Positions 32,992 through 43,377 of a stretch of 64,000 nucleotides of DNA are shown here, in pieces. Both the position numbers and the translations under genes were made by a program. Under the pieces are notes generated by a model. That model was not told the DNA's origin. It did no database searches and saw nothing but the letters and a program-made list of their open reading frames with translations. Origin of the DNA: Strigamia acuminata (taxonomy: Eukaryota; Arthropoda; Chilopoda; Geophilomorpha; Linotaeniidae); NCBI GenBank assembly GCA_949358305.1, contig OX442315.1, positions 4,836,001-4,900,000 on the forward strand. Reading direction: 5' to 3'. Numbering within the stretch: the first letter of the stretch is position 1; each line of letters opens with the position of its first letter.

Positions 32992-33614
32992 TTAGTTTGT
33001 AAGGATAAAATCTAGCTGGATAAAAATTTTATCATCAACTAAATACACCGGCTTCAGCTGATCTAGCGGCAAAAAATATACATAACCCCAACCAAGATTT
33101 TCTGAATCCACTGGTTTGACAAAACTACTTTCAGCTAGAATAAAATCTGATGTGAGTGGGACATTGTAGTCATCCTTATACTGAGACTGATCCAACACAC
33201 TCAATTTTGCAGTATACTCAATGGGCCACTTAAGAATTGCGTCATTCAGACCTTTCATCACTTGAATATAAGTGGATAAATGAGTTCCTGCTGCAGGTCC
33301 GTCGCCATTTGGATTGAGCAGTAGTCGCAGTTTGTAGCCGTACTTGTGGGTGTAAAAAGGTTGACTAAACACATAAACCAATTCGCCCGATTTTGCCTGA
33401 GCTTGAATCTCTGCGTAGTTCTCCACTTTCCAGATATATGGGCAGATGGAAAGATCCATTGCCAGTTCGTTTCTCAGTAAATCTAGATGAATGAATGGAA
33501 TAAAATGACAAATATTTTCAATTCACCAAAATCAATTCATAATTTATTACCGTATTTCGTGTTCAATTCGTCTATCATCTTCGTTAGTTTCCTTTCGATT
33601 TCGTGTTTAGACAT
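32992..33614 (-). CDS. Gene G: MATH-only protein
   Basis: Two exons, 33551-33614 and 32992-33482 (555 nt, 184 codons plus stop), 68-bp GT-AG intron, phase consistent. Leader MSKHEIERKLTKMIDELNTK, then MATH (YIWKVENY, ILKWPIEYTAKLSVLDQ). The promoter block is 89 bp upstream of the ATG. Confidence 0.86.
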
Positions 33615-33702
33615 CTTGGTTATTTTTGCTTATAGTTTGCTTCAAATTTGCTGCATTGGCGAAGGTGAAAAGCGATAGTTACAAAATGGCCGATGTACAC
33701 GT

Positions 33703-33734
33703 GATGTCACATGACCTGACAAGTAGCGACCTCT
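33703..33734 (-). promoter_or_regulatory. Shared MATH promoter block, gene G copy
   Basis: The plus strand reads GTCACATGACCTGACAAGTA followed by GCGACCTCT, 89 bp upstream of the gene G ATG. Confidence 0.72.
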
Positions 33735-33927
33735 TCTTGAAGTTTTTAAAGTTTCATATCAATTTTATTATTAAGCAAATTAAAAAACAGTATAAATCAA
33801 AACTTTGAATGCACCAATGTGTATTTGGTTTGCAAAATAAAGCCAAAAAAAATTGAACAATGATATAAGTACAACTAAATTTAATATTAAAAGATGTAGA
33901 AACGTGTTACAGTAACAGCCTTCAAGG

Positions 33928-34600
33928 TTACAAATCCTTTTCTTTTTCTGTCACAATGGTTAAATCTAGTTTGATACAAAGTGCATCGTTAACTAAAAAC
34001 ATCGGCACGAGTTTATATAACGGCACAAAAAACTGATATCCCCATGCAATATTTACTGCATCCACTGGTTTGCTAAAACTACTTCTACTTTCAATTAAAT
34101 CTGACGTCAACTGATGAGTCTCATCATTCTTGCGCACCAACTGATCAACCAGACTGATTTGCGCAGTATACTCAATGGGCCAATCGAGAATTGCATCGTT
34201 CGGACCTTTCATCACTTGAAGATAAATCGATAAATGAGATCCTTCTGCTGGACCGTCGCCATTTGGACCGAGTTGTAGTCGCAGTTTGTAGCCGTATTTG
34301 TCACTATAAAAAGCTTCACTAAACGCGTAAATCTCGATGCCTGATTTCGCTTGAGTTTGAAGCTTAGCGAAGTTCTCTACTTTCCAGATGTATGGCGATG
34401 AGGAAAGATTCTTTGCCAGTTCGTTTCTCAGTTTGTCTAGAAAGATAGAATAGATTCAGAAATATTTCAATTCACAAAATGCAATTTCCGTCGAAATCTC
34501 CATCAAAATTAATGTTAGTTTTTTATTATTCGTTACCGTATTTCATTTCCAATTCTTCTAGCTTCTCCTGTAGTTTAATTTCTAGTTGGATGTCACTCAT
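33928..34600 (-). CDS. Gene H: MATH-only protein
   Basis: Two exons, 34537-34600 and 33928-34436 (573 nt, 190 codons plus stop), 100-bp GT-AG intron, phase consistent. Leader MSDIQLEIKLQEKLEELEMK, then MATH (YIWKVENFAKLQTQAKSG start, ILDWPIEYTAQISLVDQ). It is closest to gene F by leader and MATH sequence. The C-terminus has a charged tail (EKEKDL). The promoter block is 107 bp upstream of the ATG. Confidence 0.86.
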
Positions 34601-34706
34601 CTTTTTTTGAATTTCCATTGAATCGTAGGAAAGACGAGAAGTGAAGTTGTAAAATGAATTTAAGTTTGCTTAGCCAAACAATACGTTGATGATGACTGAT
34701 GTTTTT

Positions 34707-34736
34707 GATCACATGACCTGACAAGTGGCGTCCTCT
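34707..34736 (-). promoter_or_regulatory. Shared MATH promoter block, gene H copy
   Basis: The plus strand reads GATCACATGACCTGACAAGT followed by GGCGTCCTCT, 107 bp upstream of the gene H ATG. Confidence 0.75.
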
Positions 34737-35274
34737 CACGTTTGCTTTGAAAAACTGATTCGCAAATTATTTAAACATGTGTATTAGGTGTATCTGGAGT
34801 AGAAGAACTGACTTCACTTTCCTTCCTTATCCTTAAAGTCACTTTTCATTGAATGCACTACTTACGTAGCACCAGACTTCACTTACTCATCCAGATTTTC
34901 TAGAGTTGTACAGGAACACTAAGTTTTATACATTATACATTTTGTCAATAATTTTTAGCTCGAAAAACTAGAATGTATACTCTGCACCTTTTTCCCATTG
35001 GCCAATCCATTTCACTAGCATAGTGATACCAAAAATTAAATCAAAACACTGGCTGACATTTTGACTGCTTTCCAGACAAAACAACCAATAAAAAAATTAG
35101 AAAATTGTTTGCTTTGCTGACAAAGCAAGCAATAAACTGAATAATGAAATAAAAACAGCATAAAACATTATTTTAAGAATTGAAAAAAACATTCTATTAT
35201 AAAAAAACAAATCAATTTACTTCAGATATTATGCCAAATCTAATTCGATGCATCAAATTACCCATTAATCGGGA

Positions 35275-35805
35275 AAAATTAAATCTTTCAAGTTAAGTTC
35301 TTTTGTTTGCGTAGCATCTACAAATATATTTATCTCTAGTCAAATCAATGTTCTGGACACGCAGAAAATTACATATTTACCCAAATGTTTGTCACTTTCC
35401 ACGTGTGATTTATTCAGTCCGTCAATCTTATCACTCAACATATTTTTGAGTTCATCTGAAACAGACGTCAAATTTAATTTCTCTCTAAATTAATACTCTT
35501 AAGCCTTGTTGGAAGGACATTTTTTTCCAAAAATTTTTAGGTAGAAGAGAGGTTGGTCATTAGGGGCCTTGTGGTACCGGGTCATACCACTTCGCAAGGA
35601 GAGATGACCTTAGCGCCATTGGGCGGTGTGTGGAGTGATGCAGATCATCCTTGGGTGGCCAAGCGGGCACAAGAAGAAAACCACTTACCTATCTGAGACA
35701 TCAATTCCTCTATCTTTTTATTTATTTTTACTTCAACTTCAGACATCTGCTGTTTATTTGAGTTAATTTCCTTCTGTTGGTTTTTCATAGTTTTCTTCAT
35801 GTGAT
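35275..35805 (-). pseudogene. 3' remnant of a TRAF-like gene (piece I): coiled-coil exons without MATH
   Basis: Exon 35689-35805 matches the DHLKEAAKNQQ-type coiled-coil exon of genes B and C and exon 35381-35455 matches the 25-codon coiled-coil exon of genes A and C; both are open with GT and AG ends. The next exon (about 35275-35328) carries an in-frame stop, and no MATH exon follows before gene H. The upstream exons are not adjacent; matching 5' exons lie at 59422-59928 beyond the outer retrotransposon. Probably the 3' part of one broken gene. Confidence 0.7.
35556..35673. repeat. Dispersed repeat family, copy 3 (inverted fragment)
   Basis: Reverse orientation relative to copies 1 and 2; contains CATTGGGCGGTGTGTGGAGT and CCTTGGGTGGCC. 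It lies directly beside the coiled-coil exon of piece I. Confidence 0.6.
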
Positions 35806-35879
35806 CTGCATTCAAACAAATACCCATAAATAATATCTGAAGTGTGAGTAAAAAAATGCAATGCACAATTGAAAAATTG

Positions 35880-35941
35880 GGACCATTGGGCAGTGTGTGG
35901 TAATGATGCAGGTCACCCTTGGGTGGCCAAGTGGTCACAAG
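35880..35941. repeat. Dispersed repeat family, copy 4 (inverted fragment)
   Basis: Short piece with CATTGGGCAGTGTGTGGTAA and CACCCTTGGGTGGCCAAGTG, matching one end of copies 1-3. Confidence 0.55.
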
Positions 35942-36405
35942 CTAATAAGTGAAAACGCTAATCATTTTGGATTTTAAGTAAGAGCATGGATGAATAATTG
36001 TATTGGAATTTGCGAAATTTGCGAAATTTGCGTTTTCTCGATTAACCCTCGGAGGCATACTAGTAAAGGTAAAATGTGCCGTTCTGGTATAAGGCATTAC
36101 GGATTTATGGACAATTTTGAGGTCAATTAGTTAAATCGCCGTTTCGATTTTTAAAAGTTTGCAACTAATTTTATACAGGGTGCTAGTTTTAAACAGTAAA
36201 AAAATATATTTTTTTTACCAATTAGTGGTTGGTTTAAACACTACTGGTAAATGCGAAATGCTGTTAACTAAAGCGGTCTTTTTAGGCAGCAAAGCCAGCA
36301 TAATAGTTTTGCTGGAGTTTTAAGAGGCAGAAAATTTGCATTTAGCATAATTAATTAATTAAATGACCAATGACTTAAAATTTCACATGAGTTAAGGTTC
36401 AGTAT
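35942..36405. other. AT-rich sequence left of the outer retrotransposon
   Basis: No gene seen. Contains a short (AAATTTGCG)n run near 36010 and a single TTAACCCTCGG end near 36051 without a visible partner. It ends with the GTAT target site of the outer element (36402-36405). Confidence 0.4.
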
Positions 36406-36980
36406 TGTTACGTGGTTTCCGGGCCTGATCAGGTTTCCACGCAACGTTATTTTATTTGGGGTTTTAGTGAATGTGACAGGAAAGGATGAGATTGGTTTTA
36501 TGTTCAAATTCAATTCAGTTTTATTTGACCGGACAAACGAAGTTTGTTCGATCCCTTTTAAACTTGGTTACATTTATTCTCAAAAACAGTTTGGAATGAC
36601 ATTCGGATAAACTATCATTTTTACATTCTTATTAATTTGTACAACCGTTATTAACTGGGTTATAAACAACTGTGTGATATCTTAAATGCGATGTAATTAA
36701 ATTGGTTTTATAGTCATCAGCCGCGCTCTTTAATGAGGCGACATCAGACTCTCTAGATCTACAAAGCAAAAGTGATTAGAGACCTGTCTTAGTGCGGGCT
36801 CCTTATTTATAGCAAATCTGCCATAAACCCCATAATTGAATTGACTGGTCCATCACATGGCGATGACGGAGTCCAACCGTCAGCGCCATCTGTGGCCGAA
36901 ATTTAGCAACTTTAACCAATAATAACTCGAATTACGCGTTACGAATCGCGCATTAATTAGCACGGTTCGTACACGTGACA
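36406..36980 (-). repeat. 3' LTR of the outer element
   Basis: 575 bp, TGTTACG...GTGACA on the plus strand. Directly outside its inner end the minus strand has the purine run AAAAAAGGGAGT (36981-36992), a polypurine tract that marks this as the 3' LTR of a minus-strand element. Confidence 0.93.
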
Positions 36981-38151
36981 ACTCCCTTTTTTGCTGTGTT
37001 TTGGACCCCAAAATACAAATTTCGATACCAGACAGGTGTCTTTTAAATCGGACATTCTTAAGGAATGTTCGGCTACTTCTACCTTTCATAAGCTATCACT
37101 CAGTTGTTTCATTATTATCACACAAACTTAAATTATTCTGGAGTTAACTTCACTCCCTTTTATTCCAATGTTACTATTCTAATTAAATCATAAAATAATT
37201 CAACTTAACTATCTTAATATCGCCAATACAATCTTGCTTTTCTATTGTTTATTTTTACATATTTGAAAAGTCTAACAAAAAAAAAAAAAACATAAGTCAA
37301 AAGAAAATTTTTGTCAAAATTAAATTATCAAAATCAAAGTTCATATTTTTGCACAACACTCAAAATCATTCACACTACAAACAAGCATTTTCATAATAAA
37401 TTACAACTCTTAACAATTTTCCAAAGTGGGAAAAAAACAAATTCAAAAATATTTTTCCTATTTCTCTAATTTTCTTTAAAATTAACAATACCGTTAAAAC
37501 ATCAACTCATTTCAATTATTTACAACAATTACCTCTTATTTACATTCAATCAAAATTATGCCGTGGAATATTTACATTAAATTTATCAAAAATTTCATCA
37601 CAAAATATTTACAGTTTGTCAAAATCAATTCAAATTTATTCATTTTCAACAAAATTCGCAATTATTTATTTTCATCGCATCCCTCAAACACTCGTGTCAT
37701 TACTATTAATTTTTGATTATTTCTAATTTTTATCCTATTTAATAAACCCAATGAAATTCAGTGCAGATGGCGAAGGTTGCGATGGGTCCTTTCACATTCC
37801 CAGCCATTCGCACCCTTGTTTATTTTAATTCCCTCTATATTCTAGAATTATTTTATTTCACAACAATATTTTATCAAATTTAATCTTCAACTATTTAAGA
37901 TTTAGTCTAGAATGTTTTCACCTAATTAATATTCGACACAAGTGAGGAAAATGGCGATGAATTTTATTTCGCGAAATTCGTTCATAAGGACGTTAAAAAC
38001 ATCATAATTCACTCCTAAAATCACCTAAAAACATTCACAACATGCACACAAACCTTTTAACACACAATTTAACACAATTCATCAACAAATAATCAGAAGA
38101 AGACTTTGTTTCGGGTCACGCTATTATCTGCGTTCACCGTTGCAAAGAACT
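36981..38151 (-). other. 3' non-coding region and polypurine tract of the outer element
   Basis: About 1.2 kb, very AT-rich, downstream of the pol stop. The only clear signal is the polypurine tract at 36981-36992 beside the LTR. No env-like ORF is present in this element. Confidence 0.7.
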
Positions 38152-38884
38152 CTAGTAGCAATGACGATAATCTTTTCGTTTCAACGGTCTGAGTCTGCGC
38201 GACCGGAAATCATCATTTTTTGTGTTTGCGCCATCTGGTGGCGGATTTTTAAGTTGGTTTTTATCATTTTCGTTCGTGGGCTGTGATTCAAATAGCGATT
38301 TCAATGAAATTTGTTCCGTATCATCTATATAACGCTCCTTTGGCTTGATTCTTGTTGTTTTCACTGGTTTTTCTGTGTTTTCAACCACAATTTCACCATT
38401 TTTACTGATTTTTTTCACTTTTTCAGCAAATTTCACTTTCTTTTCTGGCATATCCTTCAGAACTTCATCTATTTCTTCTTCAATTCGCTCCTTATATGGT
38501 TTTAACCTTTCTACATTCACTATGTCACTTTTCTTTCTTGTAGAATTAATTATTTCATAGTCATTTGGTGCTGTTCTTCTCACAATTTCATAAGGGCCGG
38601 AAAATTGCGGTAAAAGCTTCTCTGACAAGCCAACTTTTCTGTTGACGGTTTTCAAATAAACCAATTCACCTGGTTCAAATTCTTTGTTGACTCTATCTTC
38701 ATCAAACCTTTTCTTGCTTTTTGCAGATTGTTTTTCAAGTCGCTCATTTGCAATTTTCCTGGCTGCTCGAATGAATTTTGCTGTTCTTAATGTAAATTCT
38801 TTCTGAGGCAAATCCAAATTAACATCTACTGTCAAATCCACATCATATCCTCGAAGTAAATAGTGTGGTGTATATCCTGTTGTT
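38152..38884 (-). pseudogene. pol: C-terminal part of outer-element Pol, cut off by the nested element
   Basis: Open frame of about 244 codons up to the nested element's target site (38885-38888). It encodes the end of integrase: a helical region, then an SH3-like C-terminal domain (FEPGELVYLKT, FSGPYEI motifs) and a charged tail. It continues the reading frame of the pol part that stops at 52784; removing the insert and one TCAT copy would put the two in the same frame. As it stands it cannot be translated with the rest of Pol. Confidence 0.9.
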
Positions 38885-38888
38885 TCAT

Positions 38889-40434
38889 TGTGACGGTTAC
38901 ACTGTCATGCACGTTGTTAGTTAGGACGTTTATTTTGTCAATAGATGGCGCTGATACGTTTTAGCGGCAATTTCAAATTTCGACAATTTTTGAGTGAATA
39001 AAATATAAATTACTATTTATATTTTATTCCACTGCAACTTTATACACTTTTAAATACTTTTGGATGTTTAAATACTAGTTGATTTATTTGTCACATAATT
39101 CTATTGAATTATGTGCAAACTCTACACCTGGTGAAGTCACCCCCCATCACCCACTGTGAGTTGGACTCCTTTTGGATTATAGTCAAAGGGACTTAATCCA
39201 AAATGTGTCCTGCGTATCCAGTTCCTGTAGTGGACCTAGTAGAAGACTATGTCCTGAGTATCCACTTCCTATGATCTGGGATTGGATGGATTTGACTGCC
39301 CAGTGATCCCATTGGATCACTGAACAGCTATTCTCCTCACCGAGTATATATCCCCCTGCAAAACGGATATAGCTCGCTCTTGTTCTGTTTTTGTTTGATA
39401 CTGATATTACTTGAGCACATATTATACTTCTCTGCGTTCCGACAATCCGTTGTAGAAATACTTTGTATTTAGTGTAAGTATCTAGAGTGGGTAGAAGACT
39501 CACAGACACACTTCCCGCCTCTTCATGCCAACATTCCGTTGTAGAAATGTAGTAACTAGAGTGGAGAGATTCACAGACACATTTAAGTGTAGTATCTAGA
39601 GTGGGGTACAACCCACAGACGCACTCCCTCCAGCTTCATGCCAACATTCCGTTGTAGAGTGTAGAATCTAGAGTGGAGTATTTATATTTCACAGACGCAT
39701 TATCAGAGTGATCGACGCGGAGTAATTTCCCGGTTACTCTCCCGCCAGCCAGGACCGAGTGGAGTAATTTCCCGGCGATGGATAACCTTTCCTGCGAGAT
39801 ATTTCGATTCAATTCGTTATTGGTTTGACGGAACATTTAAGTCTAACTTAGATGTTGATTGCACTCGGGGCAAAAATAGCTCGGCGCTATTTTAATATAT
39901 TTTACTTATTTTCATAGTTTTAGTTAAGTTTGTGACTATAAAATATCATGATCAATTCCATAGAATTAATATGAATATTTATTCTCACATTGTTACATCT
40001 CGCAATAATTATTGATTACAATAATTATCTGCGACGCGATGTGTGTGACGATACAGAAAAGTCAACCGCACCTCTCGGATATAACCCACCCAGCCTAACC
40101 ATTTACACGCCTTTTAGAACCAAACCCCGGACCATTTAGAAGCCAAAGCCATTCATAGATGACATCTTTTACGTCACAGCAATAAGACCGTTACAAATTC
40201 TTATTGCATGACTGAAGCCTTCAAATGATATTATTTCAGGGCTTTTGCCAAATAACTGTATAGTTTAACTTATCGTCATTTTAGCCACTTGTAGGCATAG
40301 TATTTATATAAGGTTCAAACCGGAATAAATGTTATATGTTTTGAGAAAACATCAGGTTTGCATATTTTACATTTTCACACGGATAGTTCACACTTTAGTT
40401 TAGCAATTGCTATCTCCAGAAGGTAATCGTCACA
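38889..40434 (+). repeat. 5' LTR of the nested element
   Basis: 1546 bp. Contains four diverged tandem units of ~70-85 bp around CATTCCGTTGTAGA and TCTAGAGTGG (about 39435-39710), a TATA-like TATTTATATAAGG at 40301 and an AATAAA at 40324-40329. The TATA box and AATAAA are only ~20 bp apart, so the transcript start lies close to the polyadenylation signal. Confidence 0.95.
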
Positions 40435-40436
40435 CG

Positions 40437-40454
40437 TGGAGGTCCCACCGAGAT
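40437..40454 (+). other. Primer-binding site, tRNA-Gln type
   Basis: TGGAGGTCCCACCGAGAT starts two bases after the LTR. Its complement corresponds to the 3' end of an animal tRNA-Gln (…TCTCGGTGGGACCT plus CCA), as I recall that sequence. The same 2-nt spacing is seen in element 1. Confidence 0.8.
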
Positions 40455-41297
40455 AGGTTGCATTTTATTGAAGTGAACTCTGTGATCAAGTGTAAAATTG
40501 AAAAATGAATTTTTTGATTATTTTATGTAGATATTATAATTAGAAAATTTCCGATTTTTCTCTATAAATTTACTGTGAAATATTCATTTGTTTTCAAAAA
40601 ATTCTCATTATCTTTTGGAAATATTTGGAGTCGAATTTTTGGATTATTTTGAAAACTCATTATAATTCCGAATCTCTTACGAAAAAATCTATTTTGATTT
40701 TCCCAGAATATTCGGCTATATTCTGAAAAATTGCGAAACCTTGAATTTCGATCAAAAACGAATTTGACTAGAAATTCTGCTGACTAAAAAATAAAAAGTT
40801 AAAATATTTTATGTTACTGGTTAAAAACTTGACTAGTTTTCTATTGTTCTGTCAATGTTAGGAATTATGATTTTTTAATCCCTGACAAGGTAAAGAATGT
40901 GCCAAAGAGAGCCACTCACGATGCAGCTCGGAGTAGGTCATCCAGATGTGACATTGTTGAGAATTTCGGGTTAGAAATTATCAGAAATTTTTCAACATCG
41001 CCAATCGCAGCAGACTGTCTTGACAAAGGAGATTTTCCGGAAGCTAGTTTGACAACCAATATTCAGCCACACTTGCTTTTCGACAGTGCGACCATCCAGT
41101 TGTGCCTTTGTGACCAGTGCCCGTTTGGACCATTCTTGACCACGCAACAGGACAGTTTTTTCCCGAAGCCACTTCAGTTTTAGCAGCTAAGGTTGTATTT
41201 TTTCAAATTATTTCTTAGTTTAATATTAAGCGTGTTACATTTACGCTAGTCAGTTAAAGTTTATTTTTTCTTTTGTACGTGTATTTCTTTGAGTATT
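40455..41297 (+). other. Leader of the nested element
   Basis: About 840 bp between the primer site and the gag ATG. AT-rich first, then a GC-richer stretch (40895-41180) with a 94-codon open frame that has no recognisable domain. A good splice donor CCTGTAAGAG lies 15 nt into gag (41313), which could serve spliced transcripts, although its phase does not fit the exon at 48243 directly. Confidence 0.5.
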
Positions 41298-43346
41298 ATG
41301 GCCCGTAGACCTGTAAGAGTTCGTGGAACACGAGGAAATCGTGGAGCACGACGACGTGGTGGTATGTGTGAAACACCAAGAGGAATTGTGGAGTCTGATT
41401 TAGAAAGCCAGGGGGAAGAAAATGTTCCTAGAGACGTTTCCAACCCAGGTAGTTCTCAAACGAATCCACTATCCGTCCCGCATGATTTAGAGGTTTACTG
41501 TCGCCATTACCAATTGGAAGTGACGCAGTTTTCCTCTCTGTGTGAAGCTCAACAATACACGGCGAATAATCATCACGAGAGAAATCGTGTAATTACTCCC
41601 GATGTAGTTGTAACCAACGAACGAAGTGTTTCTGTAGATCGAACTGGCCCTCGTTCACCGGCCACATATCGCTACCAGCAATTACCTGGATGGCGAATGA
41701 ATGTTGCTCGTGACGACAATGGGCAGTTAAATTCTTCATTATCCGTTCAACCTTCGATTCAGTTACCAGCTAGTTCTTGGCGATCGAATTCGGCCGAAAG
41801 AATGGGAAATTCCGGACAAGGAAATATTTCTGCGCCAATTTCCCGAAATTTGCCAAGTGCGACGGCAGTAAATAATAATTTACCCGCTCCCACTGGGAAT
41901 TTGAATGATTCTTTTCGAGTTCCACAGCCTCGAACTAATCTGTCGGTCCTACCAAGGGGGAGAAATGAAAATTATCAAAATTTTCAATCTCACACCCAAT
42001 CTGATGGGGATTTTAGGAATTATAGAAATTCCCGCTCTCAGGGTGGACGAGCTCCGCCGAGAAATCAACGATTTCCCAGAGCTCCTGGTGACCCTCGTGA
42101 CTCCGATCCTAACTCGAGTAGTGACGAATCTCACGCTGGTGGAGGGGGAAATTATAACAATAATTTCCACCGACGTAATAATTCTCGTTCTCCTCCGCCA
42201 CCTGATAGACGCCAAAATTTTCGAGAAGAACCAAATCCGCCACTCAGAGACCAAGAAAGTCGGTCTACACCCAATTCGAACTCTGCTTCTAATTTGTCAG
42301 ACGAAAACGTAAAACAAATTATTCAGGGTTTGGTTGGTCAGATTCGAAGCCCGAGTAATCCCAGTCAGAATTTTGGAAAAGGAATCGAGATTCCTATTTT
42401 TGACGGGAAACAGACAGAGGTTGCGCGATTCCTTGAAATCGTCAAAGCTGTCGCACTCGGGAAAGGCATTCCTTTAGACGACATGGTACACACTGCTGTA
42501 CCTGGACGACTATTAGGCCATGCACAACGTTGGTTCCATAAGCAACGCCATACTTTTAACAGTTGGCGAACTTTCGAAGCCTCTTTTCTCGATTGTTTCG
42601 ACCTCGTTCCACTTACAAGAGAAAGGCGACTTCTTAATGTAAAACAACGAGCCGACGAATCACTTTATAGTTTTCTTCTGCGTTATACGCAAGAACAAGG
42701 TGAAGTGCCGCCAGGTGATAAAACTGGACGTGCGCAATTATTCGACAATCTAACTCAAGAAAGTTTCACGGCGTTATGTACACAAGGAATGTATGGTAAC
42801 TTTACAGTAGATGACATTCTACAATATGTAGGAGCAAATCGCTCTAAGTTTGAAAGTTCTCAACTTGCAGCCAAATTGGAGTACGATAATCGAGAGAATC
42901 ATCCTACTCCCAAACTTCACGAAAAATCTAAGATTTTTCCATCCAAAACCTCACTACGTTTAACGCAAACACAAGATGAAGTTGAAGATGAAGACGAGTC
43001 GGAAAATGACGACTCAACTGACGATGGTTCAATGGAGCGATTATTTGCCGCCCAGTATGAAAAAACTACTGGAAAATGCTTTTTCTGTCACGAGCCTGGA
43101 CATTTTAAAAGAGAATGTCCCGCTCTTGCCAAAAAATTAGCAGGGAAATCAGACTCGTTAAATACAAATAAAAGATTTAACCACTCTGCTCCCAACCCCG
43201 AGTTTAAACGACCCAAACAAAATTGGGTTACGTCAGAAACTTTAGACTCCAAATTTACTGACTTCCAGAAAAACATGGTTGACCTGTTAATTAAGCATTT
43301 ACCAGCAGCCACTGAGTCAGTCACTCCCGATGAGACAAAAAACTGA
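41298..43346 (+). CDS. gag: Gag polyprotein of the nested element
   Basis: 682 residues from the ATG at 41298; the frame extends three codons further but opens with TTG. The N-terminus is Arg/Gly-rich, followed by an Asn/Ser/Pro-rich low-complexity region to about residue 350, a retrotransposon-gag helical domain (~360-530), an acidic stretch and one CCHC knuckle (CFFCHEPGHFKREC, ~596). The stop TGA directly follows a slippery AAAAAAC heptamer. Confidence 0.92.
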   Translation: MARRPVRVRGTRGNRGARRRGGMCETPRGIVESDLESQGEENVPRDVSNPGSSQTNPLSVPHDLEVYCRHYQLEVTQFSSLCEAQQYTANNHHERNRVITPDVVVTNERSVSVDRTGPRSPATYRYQQLPGWRMNVARDDNGQLNSSLSVQPSIQLPASSWRSNSAERMGNSGQGNISAPISRNLPSATAVNNNLPAPTGNLNDSFRVPQPRTNLSVLPRGRNENYQNFQSHTQSDGDFRNYRNSRSQGGRAPPRNQRFPRAPGDPRDSDPNSSSDESHAGGGGNYNNNFHRRNNSRSPPPPDRRQNFREEPNPPLRDQESRSTPNSNSASNLSDENVKQIIQGLVGQIRSPSNPSQNFGKGIEIPIFDGKQTEVARFLEIVKAVALGKGIPLDDMVHTAVPGRLLGHAQRWFHKQRHTFNSWRTFEASFLDCFDLVPLTRERRLLNVKQRADESLYSFLLRYTQEQGEVPPGDKTGRAQLFDNLTQESFTALCTQGMYGNFTVDDILQYVGANRSKFESSQLAAKLEYDNRENHPTPKLHEKSKIFPSKTSLRLTQTQDEVEDEDESENDDSTDDGSMERLFAAQYEKTTGKCFFCHEPGHFKRECPALAKKLAGKSDSLNTNKRFNHSAPNPEFKRPKQNWVTSETLDSKFTDFQKNMVDLLIKHLPAATESVTPDETKN

Positions 43347-43377
43347 TTCAGGGGGTTGTTCAAGTTGCCCAACCCCC
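43337..43377 (+). promoter_or_regulatory. Gag-pol -1 frameshift signal of the nested element
   Basis: The heptamer A AAA AAC (43337-43343) is in the gag frame and is followed immediately by the TGA stop (43344-43346). After a 7-nt spacer comes a perfect 8-bp stem GGGGGTTG (43351-43358) with CAACCCCC (43370-43377) and an 11-nt loop. The -1 frame is open from the heptamer into pol, which has no ATG near its beginning (the conventional start point at 43388 is TTG). Confidence 0.88.

Noticed and set aside
36051-36075. Second piggyBac-like element starting TTAACCCTCGG
   Set aside because: Only one end is visible; no inverted partner with TTAA on this side or beyond the outer element.
39183-39836. 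ORFs of 142 and 66 codons, repeated identically at 51532-52185
   Set aside because: They lie inside the two LTR copies of the nested element, antisense to it, and are explained by LTR duplication; no domain recognised.
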